From the NCBI GenBank assembly GCA_002346225.1, contig DDYY01000015.1, forward strand, positions 1 to 41,815: DNA of 41,815 nucleotides, in the 5' to 3' direction. The position numbers and the translations under genes are program-made. The stretch comes from Bacteroidetes bacterium UBA3022 (GTDB taxonomy: Bacteria > Bacteroidota > Bacteroidia > Chitinophagales > BACL12). The first letter of the stretch is position 1. The number at the start of each line of letters is the position of its first letter. The notes below the pieces were generated by a model. The model was not told where the DNA came from, made no database searches, and saw only the letters and a program-made list of their open reading frames with translations. This document shows positions 23,064 through 31,008 of this stretch, in pieces.

Positions 23064-25313
23064 ATGTTAAAGATATCAGAATTTCATTGTTTCGTGCTGA
23101 CCATTGTTCTAACTCTGGTACATGCGAATCTTTCTGCGCAAAACCTGATGATTTCGGGACATGTAGTAGATGCTGAAGATCAGAATCCACTGGTGGGCGT
23201 TACAGTTTTGAACAGCAGCGATGGATCCGGAACAGCTACGGATATAGACGGGATTTTTAGACTGTCGGTGTCGCCCGACGATGTTGTGGTATTTCGCTAT
23301 GTGGGCTATGCACCTGAAAGCAAAACCTTTAGGGCCGGGGAAGATACAGTCTGGCAGATTGCGATGGTGCAGCAAGTGGGGAAATTGTATGAGGTGGTGG
23401 TTACCGGAAGCAAATATGAAAAAGCCATAGGGGAAGAAACGGTTTCTATCGAGGTGCTCGGGCCGCAGTTAATAGAGAGTTCCAATAATGTAACGATTGA
23501 GAGCTCTATCCAGAAAATTCCGGGTGTTAACGTCATCGACGGACAGGCGAACATTCGCGGTGGCAGCGGTTATTCCTATGGTGCTGGAAGCCGGGTTTTA
23601 TTATTGATGGATGATATTCCCCTGTTGACGGCAGATGCCGCATTAGCGAACTGGAACTTTGTTCCGATGGAGAATATCGGACAAATAGAGGTCATCAAAG
23701 GGGCCGCATCTGCTCTGTACGGTTCTTCCGCTTTGAATGGAATCATCAACGTTCGAACAGCTTATCCGCTGGCGGAACCCGAGACGCGCATCACCATGTT
23801 CAGTGGCATCTACGATAGCCCCTCCGATACAGCACAGCGCTGGTGGGGGAATGACATTCCTTTTTTTACAGGGGTTAATGCTTCCCATCGTCAGAAATTT
23901 GATCGCTTTGATCTGGTGGCCGGGGCTTATGTCTACGCCAATGAAAGCTACCTGCAGCATGATCACGACCGGTTTGGTCGTATCAATATCCAAACGCGGT
24001 ATAGAGTAAATAGTAATCTGACAGTAGGGCTCAATAGTGTTCTTCAGTTAAACAGAAGTGTATCTTTCTTCTACTGGAATAACCTCGACAGTGGTTTATA
24101 CGTACCTGCCGATAATACCCTGACCATTAACCAGGGGACGCGCATGGCATTTGATCCATTTGTGCAGTACTATGATGGTGCGGGCAACAAACACAAGTTA
24201 CAAGGCCGCTTTTACAAGTCCGACAACCGTACCCAAACAGAACAGGGCGTCCTTTCCGATTTGTATTACGGGGAATATCAATTCCAGCGCCGACTTCCGG
24301 TATGGAATATGGTGGTAACTGCAGGCCTGACCGCCAATCGCGGCATGGTCAATGCGGAGCTCTATGGAGATACCAGCTACGTCGCTACCAACCAGGCGGC
24401 CTATCTGCAACTGGATAAAACATTCTTCGGAAAATGGCAGGTCAATGGTGGCGTGCGGTACGAGCAAAATCAACTGGATAATCTGGATGAGGCGAGGCCG
24501 GTGGTGCGGATTGGCAGCAGCTATCAATTAGCAGATTTTACATTTCTCCGGGCGTCCTGGGGACAGGGCTACAGGTTTCCGACAGTGGCCGAGAAATTCA
24601 TCAATACAAGTGTAAGTCTTTTTAATATTTATCCGAATCCTGATTTGGAATCTGAAACCGGATGGACAGCAGAAGTGGGACTCAAGCAGGGCCTGAAAAT
24701 CAACGGATGGCAGGCTTACGCTGATGTGTCTGCCTTTGTGTCCCGCTATTTCAATATGATGGAATTTACTTTCGGTTATTACCCGGAAAATGGCGGCGTG
24801 TTTCCCTACGGATTCAAATCCCTGAATATCGGTAACACAGAAATCAGAGGTTTGGAGTTTTCCATTGCCGGGGAAGGTAAGATAGGCAACCTACCGTTGA
24901 CCTTACTGGCAGGATACACCTATATCGATCCTCAGTTTCAAGACTTTGATTCGCTCATTGATGCACAATCAACAGCCGATTTCAATGTGCTGAAATACAG
25001 GTTCCGGCATGTTGTCAAATGGGATATGTTGTTACCTATGGAGCATTTCAGACCAGGGCTGGAGGTCAACTACAACAGCTATATGGAAGCTATTGATGAA
25101 GTATTCAACAGCTTTATTTCCGGGCTGGCTGAATACAGGGAGATGAATACTAATGGCGAAACAGTTGTCAATGTTCGGGCTGGATATGCCTTCAATGATA
25201 ACACTGAAATTTTCTTCATATGTAACAATGTATTCAATAACATGTACATGTTACGACCTGCCTACATGGAACCGGTACGAAATTTCACCTTCCGTTTTAC
25301 CCACAAGCTCTGA
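23064..25313 (+). CDS. TonB-dependent outer-membrane receptor with N-terminal carboxypeptidase-like domain
   Basis: A 749-residue outer-membrane protein. The start at 23064 gives a signal peptide (MLKISEFHCF, cleavage near LSAQ). Residues about 27-105 form a carboxypeptidase-D regulatory-like domain (ISGHVVDAEDQNPLVGVTV), which is characteristic of Bacteroidota receptors. Residues about 115-235 are the plug (IPGVNVIDGQANIRGGSGYSYG, ENIGQIEVIKGAASALYGS, NGIINV). The remainder is a 22-strand-type barrel ending NFTFRFTHKL. No SusD-like partner follows, so it is not a standard polysaccharide-uptake pair. Substrate (siderophore, vitamin, metal or peptide) is unknown. Confidence 0.93.
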   Translation: MLKISEFHCFVLTIVLTLVHANLSAQNLMISGHVVDAEDQNPLVGVTVLNSSDGSGTATDIDGIFRLSVSPDDVVVFRYVGYAPESKTFRAGEDTVWQIAMVQQVGKLYEVVVTGSKYEKAIGEETVSIEVLGPQLIESSNNVTIESSIQKIPGVNVIDGQANIRGGSGYSYGAGSRVLLLMDDIPLLTADAALANWNFVPMENIGQIEVIKGAASALYGSSALNGIINVRTAYPLAEPETRITMFSGIYDSPSDTAQRWWGNDIPFFTGVNASHRQKFDRFDLVAGAYVYANESYLQHDHDRFGRINIQTRYRVNSNLTVGLNSVLQLNRSVSFFYWNNLDSGLYVPADNTLTINQGTRMAFDPFVQYYDGAGNKHKLQGRFYKSDNRTQTEQGVLSDLYYGEYQFQRRLPVWNMVVTAGLTANRGMVNAELYGDTSYVATNQAAYLQLDKTFFGKWQVNGGVRYEQNQLDNLDEARPVVRIGSSYQLADFTFLRASWGQGYRFPTVAEKFINTSVSLFNIYPNPDLESETGWTAEVGLKQGLKINGWQAYADVSAFVSRYFNMMEFTFGYYPENGGVFPYGFKSLNIGNTEIRGLEFSIAGEGKIGNLPLTLLAGYTYIDPQFQDFDSLIDAQSTADFNVLKYRFRHVVKWDMLLPMEHFRPGLEVNYNSYMEAIDEVFNSFISGLAEYREMNTNGETVVNVRAGYAFNDNTEIFFICNNVFNNMYMLRPAYMEPVRNFTFRFTHKL

Positions 25314-25319
25314 TGAGCC

Positions 25320-26741
25320 TTAGCTCGCCATTGTCTTGGACTGGCAAACAAAATCAGAAGTGCTGACATCAGTCTTTTTGATAGCACCAAAACCGCCTTC
25401 TACTTCTGTGAAATTTCGGAATCCTCTGGCTTGCAATATAGATGCTGCAATCATGCTGCGGTAACCGCCGGCACAATGCAGGAAGAAATGTTCGTTGTTG
25501 TCGATATCACTTACCCATTCATTGATGGCAGCCAGTGGCCTGTTATAAGCTTCATTGACGTGTTCTGCCGCATATTCCGAAGCCTTCCGCACATCCACTA
25601 CTTTCTGTTCCGGGGCCTGTTGCCAGCGCTCAGAAAAGCTGGCTGCCGATATTCTGTTCACCGTATCAGTCTCTTTGCCTGCCGCCACCCAGGAAGCAAA
25701 ACCGCCTTCAAGGTGACCAATGATGTTATCAAAACCTACACGACTCAATCGCATGATGGATTCTTCTTCTTTACCTGCTTCCGTAATCAATAGAAGCGGT
25801 TGCTGTACATCGGCAATTAATGCACCCACCCAGGGAGCAAAATCACCATTGAGGCCGATATTGATGGATTGTGGTATGAAACCTTTGTAGAACTGATCTG
25901 GACTGCGGGTGTCGAGTAATAAGGCTCCTGTTTCTTCTGCGGCGGCTTCAAAAGCAGCTACCGATAAGGATTGCATACCTTTTTGCTTCACCTCGTCGAA
26001 ACTGGTGTAGCCCTTTTTGTTCAAAGCAACATTCATTGGAAAATAGGCGGGAGGTGCCAGCAGTCCATCCGTAACTTCCTTAATAAATTCATCCCGCGTC
26101 ATGTCGCTACGCAATGCATAGTTGGTTTGCTTCTGTAAACCGATGGTGGACACTGTTTCCTTGCTCATGTTTTTACCGCAGGCGCTACCTGCTCCATGGG
26201 CTGGATACACCACTACATCATCGGGCAGGGTCATTATCTTGTTGCGAAGGGAAGCATACAATGTGCCGGCCAATTCTTCCTGGGTCATGGATGCCGCTTT
26301 CTGGGCGAGGTCAGGTCTTCCGACATCACCGATAAAAAGGGTGTCACCAGAGAAAAGCGCCTTTTCTTTTCCATCTGCATCGATCAGCAGATAGCAGGTA
26401 CTCTCCATTGTATGTCCGGGCGTATGAACGGCACGTATAGTTACATCTCCTAATAGGAATTCCTGCCCGTCTGTGGCAATGATGGCATCAAAAGAAGGGT
26501 TGGCCATTGGACCATAAATGATGGGCGCTCCGGTCTTTTTGGATAAATCCAAATGACCGCTGACAAAATCAGCATGGAAATGTGTTTCAAAAATATACTT
26601 GATTGTCACTCCGTCTCTTGCCGCGCGATCTATGTAGGGTTGCACTTCCCGCAGCGGATCGATTACAGCCGCCTCGCCATTGCTGGTGATGTAATAGGCT
26701 CCCTGAGCCAGACAACCGGTATAAATTTGTTCTATATGCAT
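25320..26741 (-). CDS. Metallo-beta-lactamase/rhodanese fusion (persulfide dioxygenase-like)
   Basis: A 473-residue cytosolic protein. Residues about 1-230 are a metallo-beta-lactamase fold with the metal site THFHADFVSGH (His54, His56, Asp58, His63), HTPGHTMES and FSGDTLFIGDVGRPDLAQ, matching ETHE1-type persulfide dioxygenases. Two rhodanese domains follow. The first (about 265-355, LLLDTRSPDQFYKGFIPQSINI) has no cysteine at its active-site position. The second (about 372-460, VVDVRKASEYAAEHV, HCAGGYRS) keeps it. Likely role: oxidation or transfer of sulfane sulfur during sulfide detoxification. Exact substrate is inference. It is convergent with the TonB receptor gene, with only 6 bases between stops. 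Confidence 0.87.
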   Translation of the reverse strand: MHIEQIYTGCLAQGAYYITSNGEAAVIDPLREVQPYIDRAARDGVTIKYIFETHFHADFVSGHLDLSKKTGAPIIYGPMANPSFDAIIATDGQEFLLGDVTIRAVHTPGHTMESTCYLLIDADGKEKALFSGDTLFIGDVGRPDLAQKAASMTQEELAGTLYASLRNKIMTLPDDVVVYPAHGAGSACGKNMSKETVSTIGLQKQTNYALRSDMTRDEFIKEVTDGLLAPPAYFPMNVALNKKGYTSFDEVKQKGMQSLSVAAFEAAAEETGALLLDTRSPDQFYKGFIPQSINIGLNGDFAPWVGALIADVQQPLLLITEAGKEEESIMRLSRVGFDNIIGHLEGGFASWVAAGKETDTVNRISAASFSERWQQAPEQKVVDVRKASEYAAEHVNEAYNRPLAAINEWVSDIDNNEHFFLHCAGGYRSMIAASILQARGFRNFTEVEGGFGAIKKTDVSTSDFVCQSKTMAS

Positions 26742-26806
26742 GCTGTATAAATTTTATTGTCCTGATTCTGACCATTGAAACATACCGATATGGCCGAAAG
26801 TTCCCA

Positions 26807-27808
26807 TCAAACGATACCGTGCTGACGGGCCTCCCTGGCAAGTCTTGCTGCATCAATAGAAACCACACCCTGGTATTCGCAGACAATGCCTCCTGCCAGA
26901 TTGGAAAGTGCAGCGAGGGTAGGCAGGCTTGTTCTTGCTGCCAGACATAAGGCCGCTATGCTAATAACTGTATCTCCGGCACCCGAAACGTCGGCAACAT
27001 CCCTGACATGGGCAGGTTCCAAGAGTGTATGTTCCCCCGAATGCAGAAAAACTCCTTTGTCGGAAAGGGTAATGAGCGTAATACCATTATGCAGGCGTTC
27101 ATTCAATGACAATGCGGCAGCGCGCAAGCTTTCTATATCCTTTGGGTCAATCTCCTGCAGCAGATTGTCGCTGATTTCTCCGAGGTTGGGCTTGAAAAGG
27201 GTACACATCTGATAACTGGAGAAGTGTCGTTTTTTGGGGTCTACTGCTACGGGTATATTGTTGTTCAGGCAAATCATGGTAGCGCCACGAATGATTTTTT
27301 CGGTCAACAGACCTTTGTTGTAATCCTGAAAAATGAGCACGTCCGGAGTCTCTTCCTTTACCACTGTTGCTATATGCTCGAGTAGAATGTTTTCCAGTTC
27401 TTCACTGATTTCATTGCTGTTTTCATGATCCAGACGCATCATTTGATGACCCTTGGCAATGATTCTCGTTTTGGTGGTCGTAACCCGCCCCGGATCCTTG
27501 GCAATGTAACCGGAGGCTATATTTTTATCTTCCAGCAGATTCAGTAAAGCACTGCCGTCGCGATCATCACCTACCATGCTTATTAAGAGTGGTGTGGCTC
27601 CCATGGCTTTGATATTCATTGCGACGTTGGCGGCTCCGCCGGGTCGTTGTTCCCTTCTGTTCACCAACAGCACAGGTACAGGCGCTTCAGGGGAAATCCT
27701 GTCTACATGCCCATAGATATAAGCATCCACCATGACATCGCCAACAATAGCTACTTTCAGATTTTTGAAGCTTTCGAAGAGATCCGTTTTGGAGGGAGTT
27801 GCTGCCAT
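26807..27808 (-). CDS. D-glycero-beta-D-manno-heptose-7-phosphate kinase (RfaE1/HldE kinase domain)
   Basis: A 333-residue PfkB-family sugar kinase. The RfaE1-type sequence runs GDVMVDAYIYGHVDRISPEAPVPV, RPGGAANVAMNIKAMGA, MVGDDRDG, and the ATP/catalytic VSGAGDTVISIAALCLA. The enzyme makes heptose-1,7-bisphosphate in the route to ADP-heptose for lipopolysaccharide. It has only the kinase part; the cytidylyltransferase half found in the bifunctional HldE is absent, as in other Bacteroidota. Its ATG overlaps the stop of the upstream aminotransferase gene by one base (TAATG), so the two are coupled. Substrate identity is inferred from family resemblance. Confidence 0.9.
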   Translation of the reverse strand: MAATPSKTDLFESFKNLKVAIVGDVMVDAYIYGHVDRISPEAPVPVLLVNRREQRPGGAANVAMNIKAMGATPLLISMVGDDRDGSALLNLLEDKNIASGYIAKDPGRVTTTKTRIIAKGHQMMRLDHENSNEISEELENILLEHIATVVKEETPDVLIFQDYNKGLLTEKIIRGATMICLNNNIPVAVDPKKRHFSSYQMCTLFKPNLGEISDNLLQEIDPKDIESLRAAALSLNERLHNGITLITLSDKGVFLHSGEHTLLEPAHVRDVADVSGAGDTVISIAALCLAARTSLPTLAALSNLAGGIVCEYQGVVSIDAARLAREARQHGIV

Positions 27809-29001
27809 TATACCAGTTGTTCCAGGGCTTTTTTCATTCTTGCAATTGCTTCTCTGATAGTTGCTTCAGCTGCCGCATAGGATAGACGGATGCAGTTATC
27901 ATCGCCAAAGGCGGTTCCCGTAACCACTGAAACACCACCTTCCTGAATGAGGTACATGCATAAATCATCTGCGTTTTGAATGACGGTATCACCGAAGCGC
28001 TTGCCAAAGAAATATTGAACATCCGGAAAGAAGTAGAAGGCTCCTTCCGGTAAGTTGAATTGTAATCCTTTTATTTCTTTTAATAAGTCATATACGATAT
28101 TTCTACGCTTTAAGAATGCTTCCTGCATTTCCTTGCGGGCCGACTGATCGCCTGTGAGGGCTTCAATAACGGCGCGCTGTGTGATGCTGCTCGCAGCGGA
28201 GGTGTATTGACCTTGCATCTTATCGCAAGCCTTCGCAATATCCAGCGGAGCTCCGAGGTAACCCAGTCGCCAGCCGGTCATGGCGTATGCCTTGGAAAGG
28301 CCATTGATAGTTATGACTCTGTCCTCCATACCGGGAATGGTGGCCATGCTTACATGCCTGTTATTAAAATTAATATGTTCGTATATTTCATCGCTCACCA
28401 CATACAGGTCCGGAAATTCCAGCACCACCTTGGCGAGTCCTTCGAGTTCTGCTTTGCTGTATACGGTTCCCGTCGGATTGCACGGGGAACTGAAGATGAT
28501 AAGTTTGGTCTTAGGTGTAATAGCAGCCCTTAATTGCTCAGGGCTGATTTTGAAGTCGGTTTTCACAGAGCTCTTAATCGCCACAGCAGTGCCTTGCGCA
28601 AGGTCTACCATGGCCTTGTAACTCACCCAATAGGGGGCCGGTAAAATCACTTCCTCGCCCGGGTTAACCAGACAGAGCACGGTATTGATGATGCTTTGCT
28701 TGGCACCATTGGATACTACAATCTGCTGAGGACTGTAATGCAGTCCGTTTTCCGTTTTGAATTTATAGCTGATGGCTTCTCGCACATCCAGGTAACCGGC
28801 AACTGGTGTATAGTGACTGTATCCTGCATCAATGGCCGCTTTAGCTGCATTGCGTATGTTTTCAGGAGTATCAAAATCGGGCTCACCCAGACTGAGGTCT
28901 ACAATATCTCGACCCTGACTTTTCAATTCCCGGCTAAGCTGGGCCATTTTGATGGTGGCTGATTCGTCGAGAGAAAGAATTCGATTTGCTAATGCAGACA
29001 T
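27808..29001 (-). CDS. Aspartate-type PLP aminotransferase (class I)
   Basis: A 397-residue fold-type I aminotransferase. The start is set at the ATG at 29001 (MSALANRILSL); an in-frame start at 29028 adds a poor nine residues. Landmarks are VSNGAKQSI (96-104), Asn175 in SPCNPTG, Asp204 and Tyr207 in VVSDEIYEH, PLP-lysine Lys237 in INGLSKAYAMTGWRLGY, and a C-terminal Arg in CIRLSYAAAE. The sequence fits the I-gamma group, which includes aspartate and also prephenate or other amino-acid transaminases, so aspartate specificity is likely but not certain. It is translationally coupled to the heptose kinase gene; a shared pathway is not obvious. Confidence 0.91.
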   Translation of the reverse strand: MSALANRILSLDESATIKMAQLSRELKSQGRDIVDLSLGEPDFDTPENIRNAAKAAIDAGYSHYTPVAGYLDVREAISYKFKTENGLHYSPQQIVVSNGAKQSIINTVLCLVNPGEEVILPAPYWVSYKAMVDLAQGTAVAIKSSVKTDFKISPEQLRAAITPKTKLIIFSSPCNPTGTVYSKAELEGLAKVVLEFPDLYVVSDEIYEHINFNNRHVSMATIPGMEDRVITINGLSKAYAMTGWRLGYLGAPLDIAKACDKMQGQYTSAASSITQRAVIEALTGDQSARKEMQEAFLKRRNIVYDLLKEIKGLQFNLPEGAFYFFPDVQYFFGKRFGDTVIQNADDLCMYLIQEGGVSVVTGTAFGDDNCIRLSYAAAEATIREAIARMKKALEQLV

Positions 29002-29042
29002 AAATTCGCTTTGTGCGAAGTTAAGCAATGAAAATGTACAGC

Positions 29043-31004
29043 CTATTCAACTTTCAACAGAACAATTTCTACTCGCTGGTTTTTTTGTCGCCCTTCCGGA
29101 GTGCTGTCGTCGGCAACCGGTGCACTTTTGCCCATACCGTTAGTAGTTAGGCGCTCAGGAGCAATCCCTCTGGATAAGAGATAGGCCGCTATTGCTTCAG
29201 CTCTTTTGCGCGATAAGCTCAGGCAGTAAGACTCGTCGCACAAACCATTGGTATGTCCTCTGATTTCAATATTCACCTCGCGATGCGCCAGGAGAAAGAC
29301 CTCCATTTCCGTCAACGCGGTAAAGGATGAATCGAGCAGTGTACTGGTATTGGCTTTGAAGTACACTTCCTCCAGATTAAAGGTCGCACCTGCCTTCCGG
29401 GGAATCAACATAATATCCAACACAGCAGAAGTTGTCGCTGTGTCGGCTATCAACAGGTCATGTACTACACCGAAATAACCATCTGCTTCTACGGCCAGCA
29501 TGTATCTGCTACCGGGTAGTACCTCGGGATTGTTACCAAACTGCCTGTTCATTTCCGTGGCTACTTTATTGCCGCCGGCATCTTCTATTTGCAGGCAGAC
29601 AACTTTAGCCTGTACCGGGAGTCCATCCGATTTATCTGCCACATGCACAAAAAGTGTAAGCGCTTCCGGCGGTGCAGGGGTTAATGCCACTTCCATCAGG
29701 TCGAAATTGTTGCTTTGGAAGGAGGACGCAAATAAAGCAACAGTTGCATCGGGACTCACAGAAAAGTAGGCTTCCCAGCCGGCAGTATTGATTTGAGGAC
29801 CCAGGTTTACAGGGTCTGTCCATTTTGTCCAGGTATCATCGAGTCGTTTCGATGCGTAGATATCATAGCCACCATAGCCGGCCCTTCCATTTGACGCAAA
29901 ATACAATGTGGTGCCATCAGGGGAAAGGGAAGGACTCATCTCTACAGCTGCAGTGTTGATTGATTTACCCAGATTGGCGGGCTTGCCAAAGGAATTGGGT
30001 CCTGTTCGCCTGGAGACATAGATGTCGCGCAAACCCCAACCATCAGCTGCTTCCACTGCAAACAAAAGATATTCCCCATCAGCCGAAAGGTGGTATTCAT
30101 TGAAGCGGTCTGCGTTGGTAAAGCCCTCCACATAAACAGGCTTTGGTCCTGACCATACATTATCGATTTGCTGCATGACAACCAGCGGATGGTCTCCTCC
30201 GTAGGCATTCCCCAGCAGCAGGGAAGGAGTATCATCTGTAACGGCATTGACATAGTTATGCTGTTCATTGTTCAATGGTGAGGAAGGATGTTCCGGTTGC
30301 GTCCATGCGCCCGATGGCAGCCGTTTGCTCATCCAGATATCATCCAGTTTTTCTATCCCTGTATTTTCTGGATGTCCCTTGCGATCGAAGTAAATCATAT
30401 TGCCGTCTTTGCTCCAAACGGGCAGTACCTCGTCGCTGGAAGACTGCAATGAGATTATCTTCTTCGCTTTATTGCTGATGGTATTGCTGGTCGGGGACAA
30501 TAAATCAAAATCCCATTCGCCATTGCCAATGCCGATAGCATCGAGTTGAAAGTTGGTTTGAGAAGGCAGCCAGACGATTCTAATTTCGGCGATTACCTCC
30601 GGATAATTCAAACGGTACCGCATCCTGTTGCCGGCAGTCTGAGTATTGCCCCTCAGCACAATCGTGGCTCCATTGGTATTGATGATCTGCAATTCGAGCG
30701 GGACTGATGGTACGTGACTTTGTATCAGCAGAATTTCACTACTGGGTAGAACAGACCGAAAGCCCACATGGATAAAAACACTTCCTTCGTTTTTATCTGC
30801 TGAAGGCATCCAGGAGCAGGGAGTAAACTCATGTAGGGGAAAGCGGCTTGGTGGACCAAGCACTTGTGTTGCTGAAAATAATTTATCGCCTTTCTGGGAA
30901 GAAAATCCGATTAACTTCTCGGCCCATTGAATATCCTGCGCGTGCAAGGGCAGGATTAGCGTCCATGATAACAGCAGTAAAAGAAGGGGGTTTTTAGCAC
31001 TCAT
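29043..31004 (-). CDS. PD40/OmpA envelope protein, PorE-like architecture (second of a tandem pair)
   Basis: A 653-residue protein. The ATG at 31004 gives a signal peptide (MSAKNPLLLLL, cleavage near LHAQ); an in-frame start at 31091 lies inside the preceding gene. Order of domains: a discoidin-like sandwich (about 25-155; FSSQKGDKLFSATQVLGPPSR); a PD40/WD40-like beta-propeller (about 170-470, with repeats such as LSPDGTTLYFASNGRAGYGG); a carboxypeptidase-like domain (about 475-555); and an OmpA peptidoglycan-binding domain (about 550-650, GHTNGLCDESYC, SRKRAEA, NQRVEIVLLK). It probably sits in the periplasm, anchored to the cell wall or outer membrane. It lies 4 bases after its paralogue. 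Confidence 0.85.
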   Translation of the reverse strand: MSAKNPLLLLLLSWTLILPLHAQDIQWAEKLIGFSSQKGDKLFSATQVLGPPSRFPLHEFTPCSWMPSADKNEGSVFIHVGFRSVLPSSEILLIQSHVPSVPLELQIINTNGATIVLRGNTQTAGNRMRYRLNYPEVIAEIRIVWLPSQTNFQLDAIGIGNGEWDFDLLSPTSNTISNKAKKIISLQSSSDEVLPVWSKDGNMIYFDRKGHPENTGIEKLDDIWMSKRLPSGAWTQPEHPSSPLNNEQHNYVNAVTDDTPSLLLGNAYGGDHPLVVMQQIDNVWSGPKPVYVEGFTNADRFNEYHLSADGEYLLFAVEAADGWGLRDIYVSRRTGPNSFGKPANLGKSINTAAVEMSPSLSPDGTTLYFASNGRAGYGGYDIYASKRLDDTWTKWTDPVNLGPQINTAGWEAYFSVSPDATVALFASSFQSNNFDLMEVALTPAPPEALTLFVHVADKSDGLPVQAKVVCLQIEDAGGNKVATEMNRQFGNNPEVLPGSRYMLAVEADGYFGVVHDLLIADTATTSAVLDIMLIPRKAGATFNLEEVYFKANTSTLLDSSFTALTEMEVFLLAHREVNIEIRGHTNGLCDESYCLSLSRKRAEAIAAYLLSRGIAPERLTTNGMGKSAPVADDSTPEGRQKNQRVEIVLLKVE

Positions 31005-31008
31005 CTGA

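Noticed and set aside
23064..25313. SusC of a polysaccharide-uptake locus
   Set aside because: No SusD-like gene or glycosidase is adjacent, so only a general TonB-dependent receptor is claimed.
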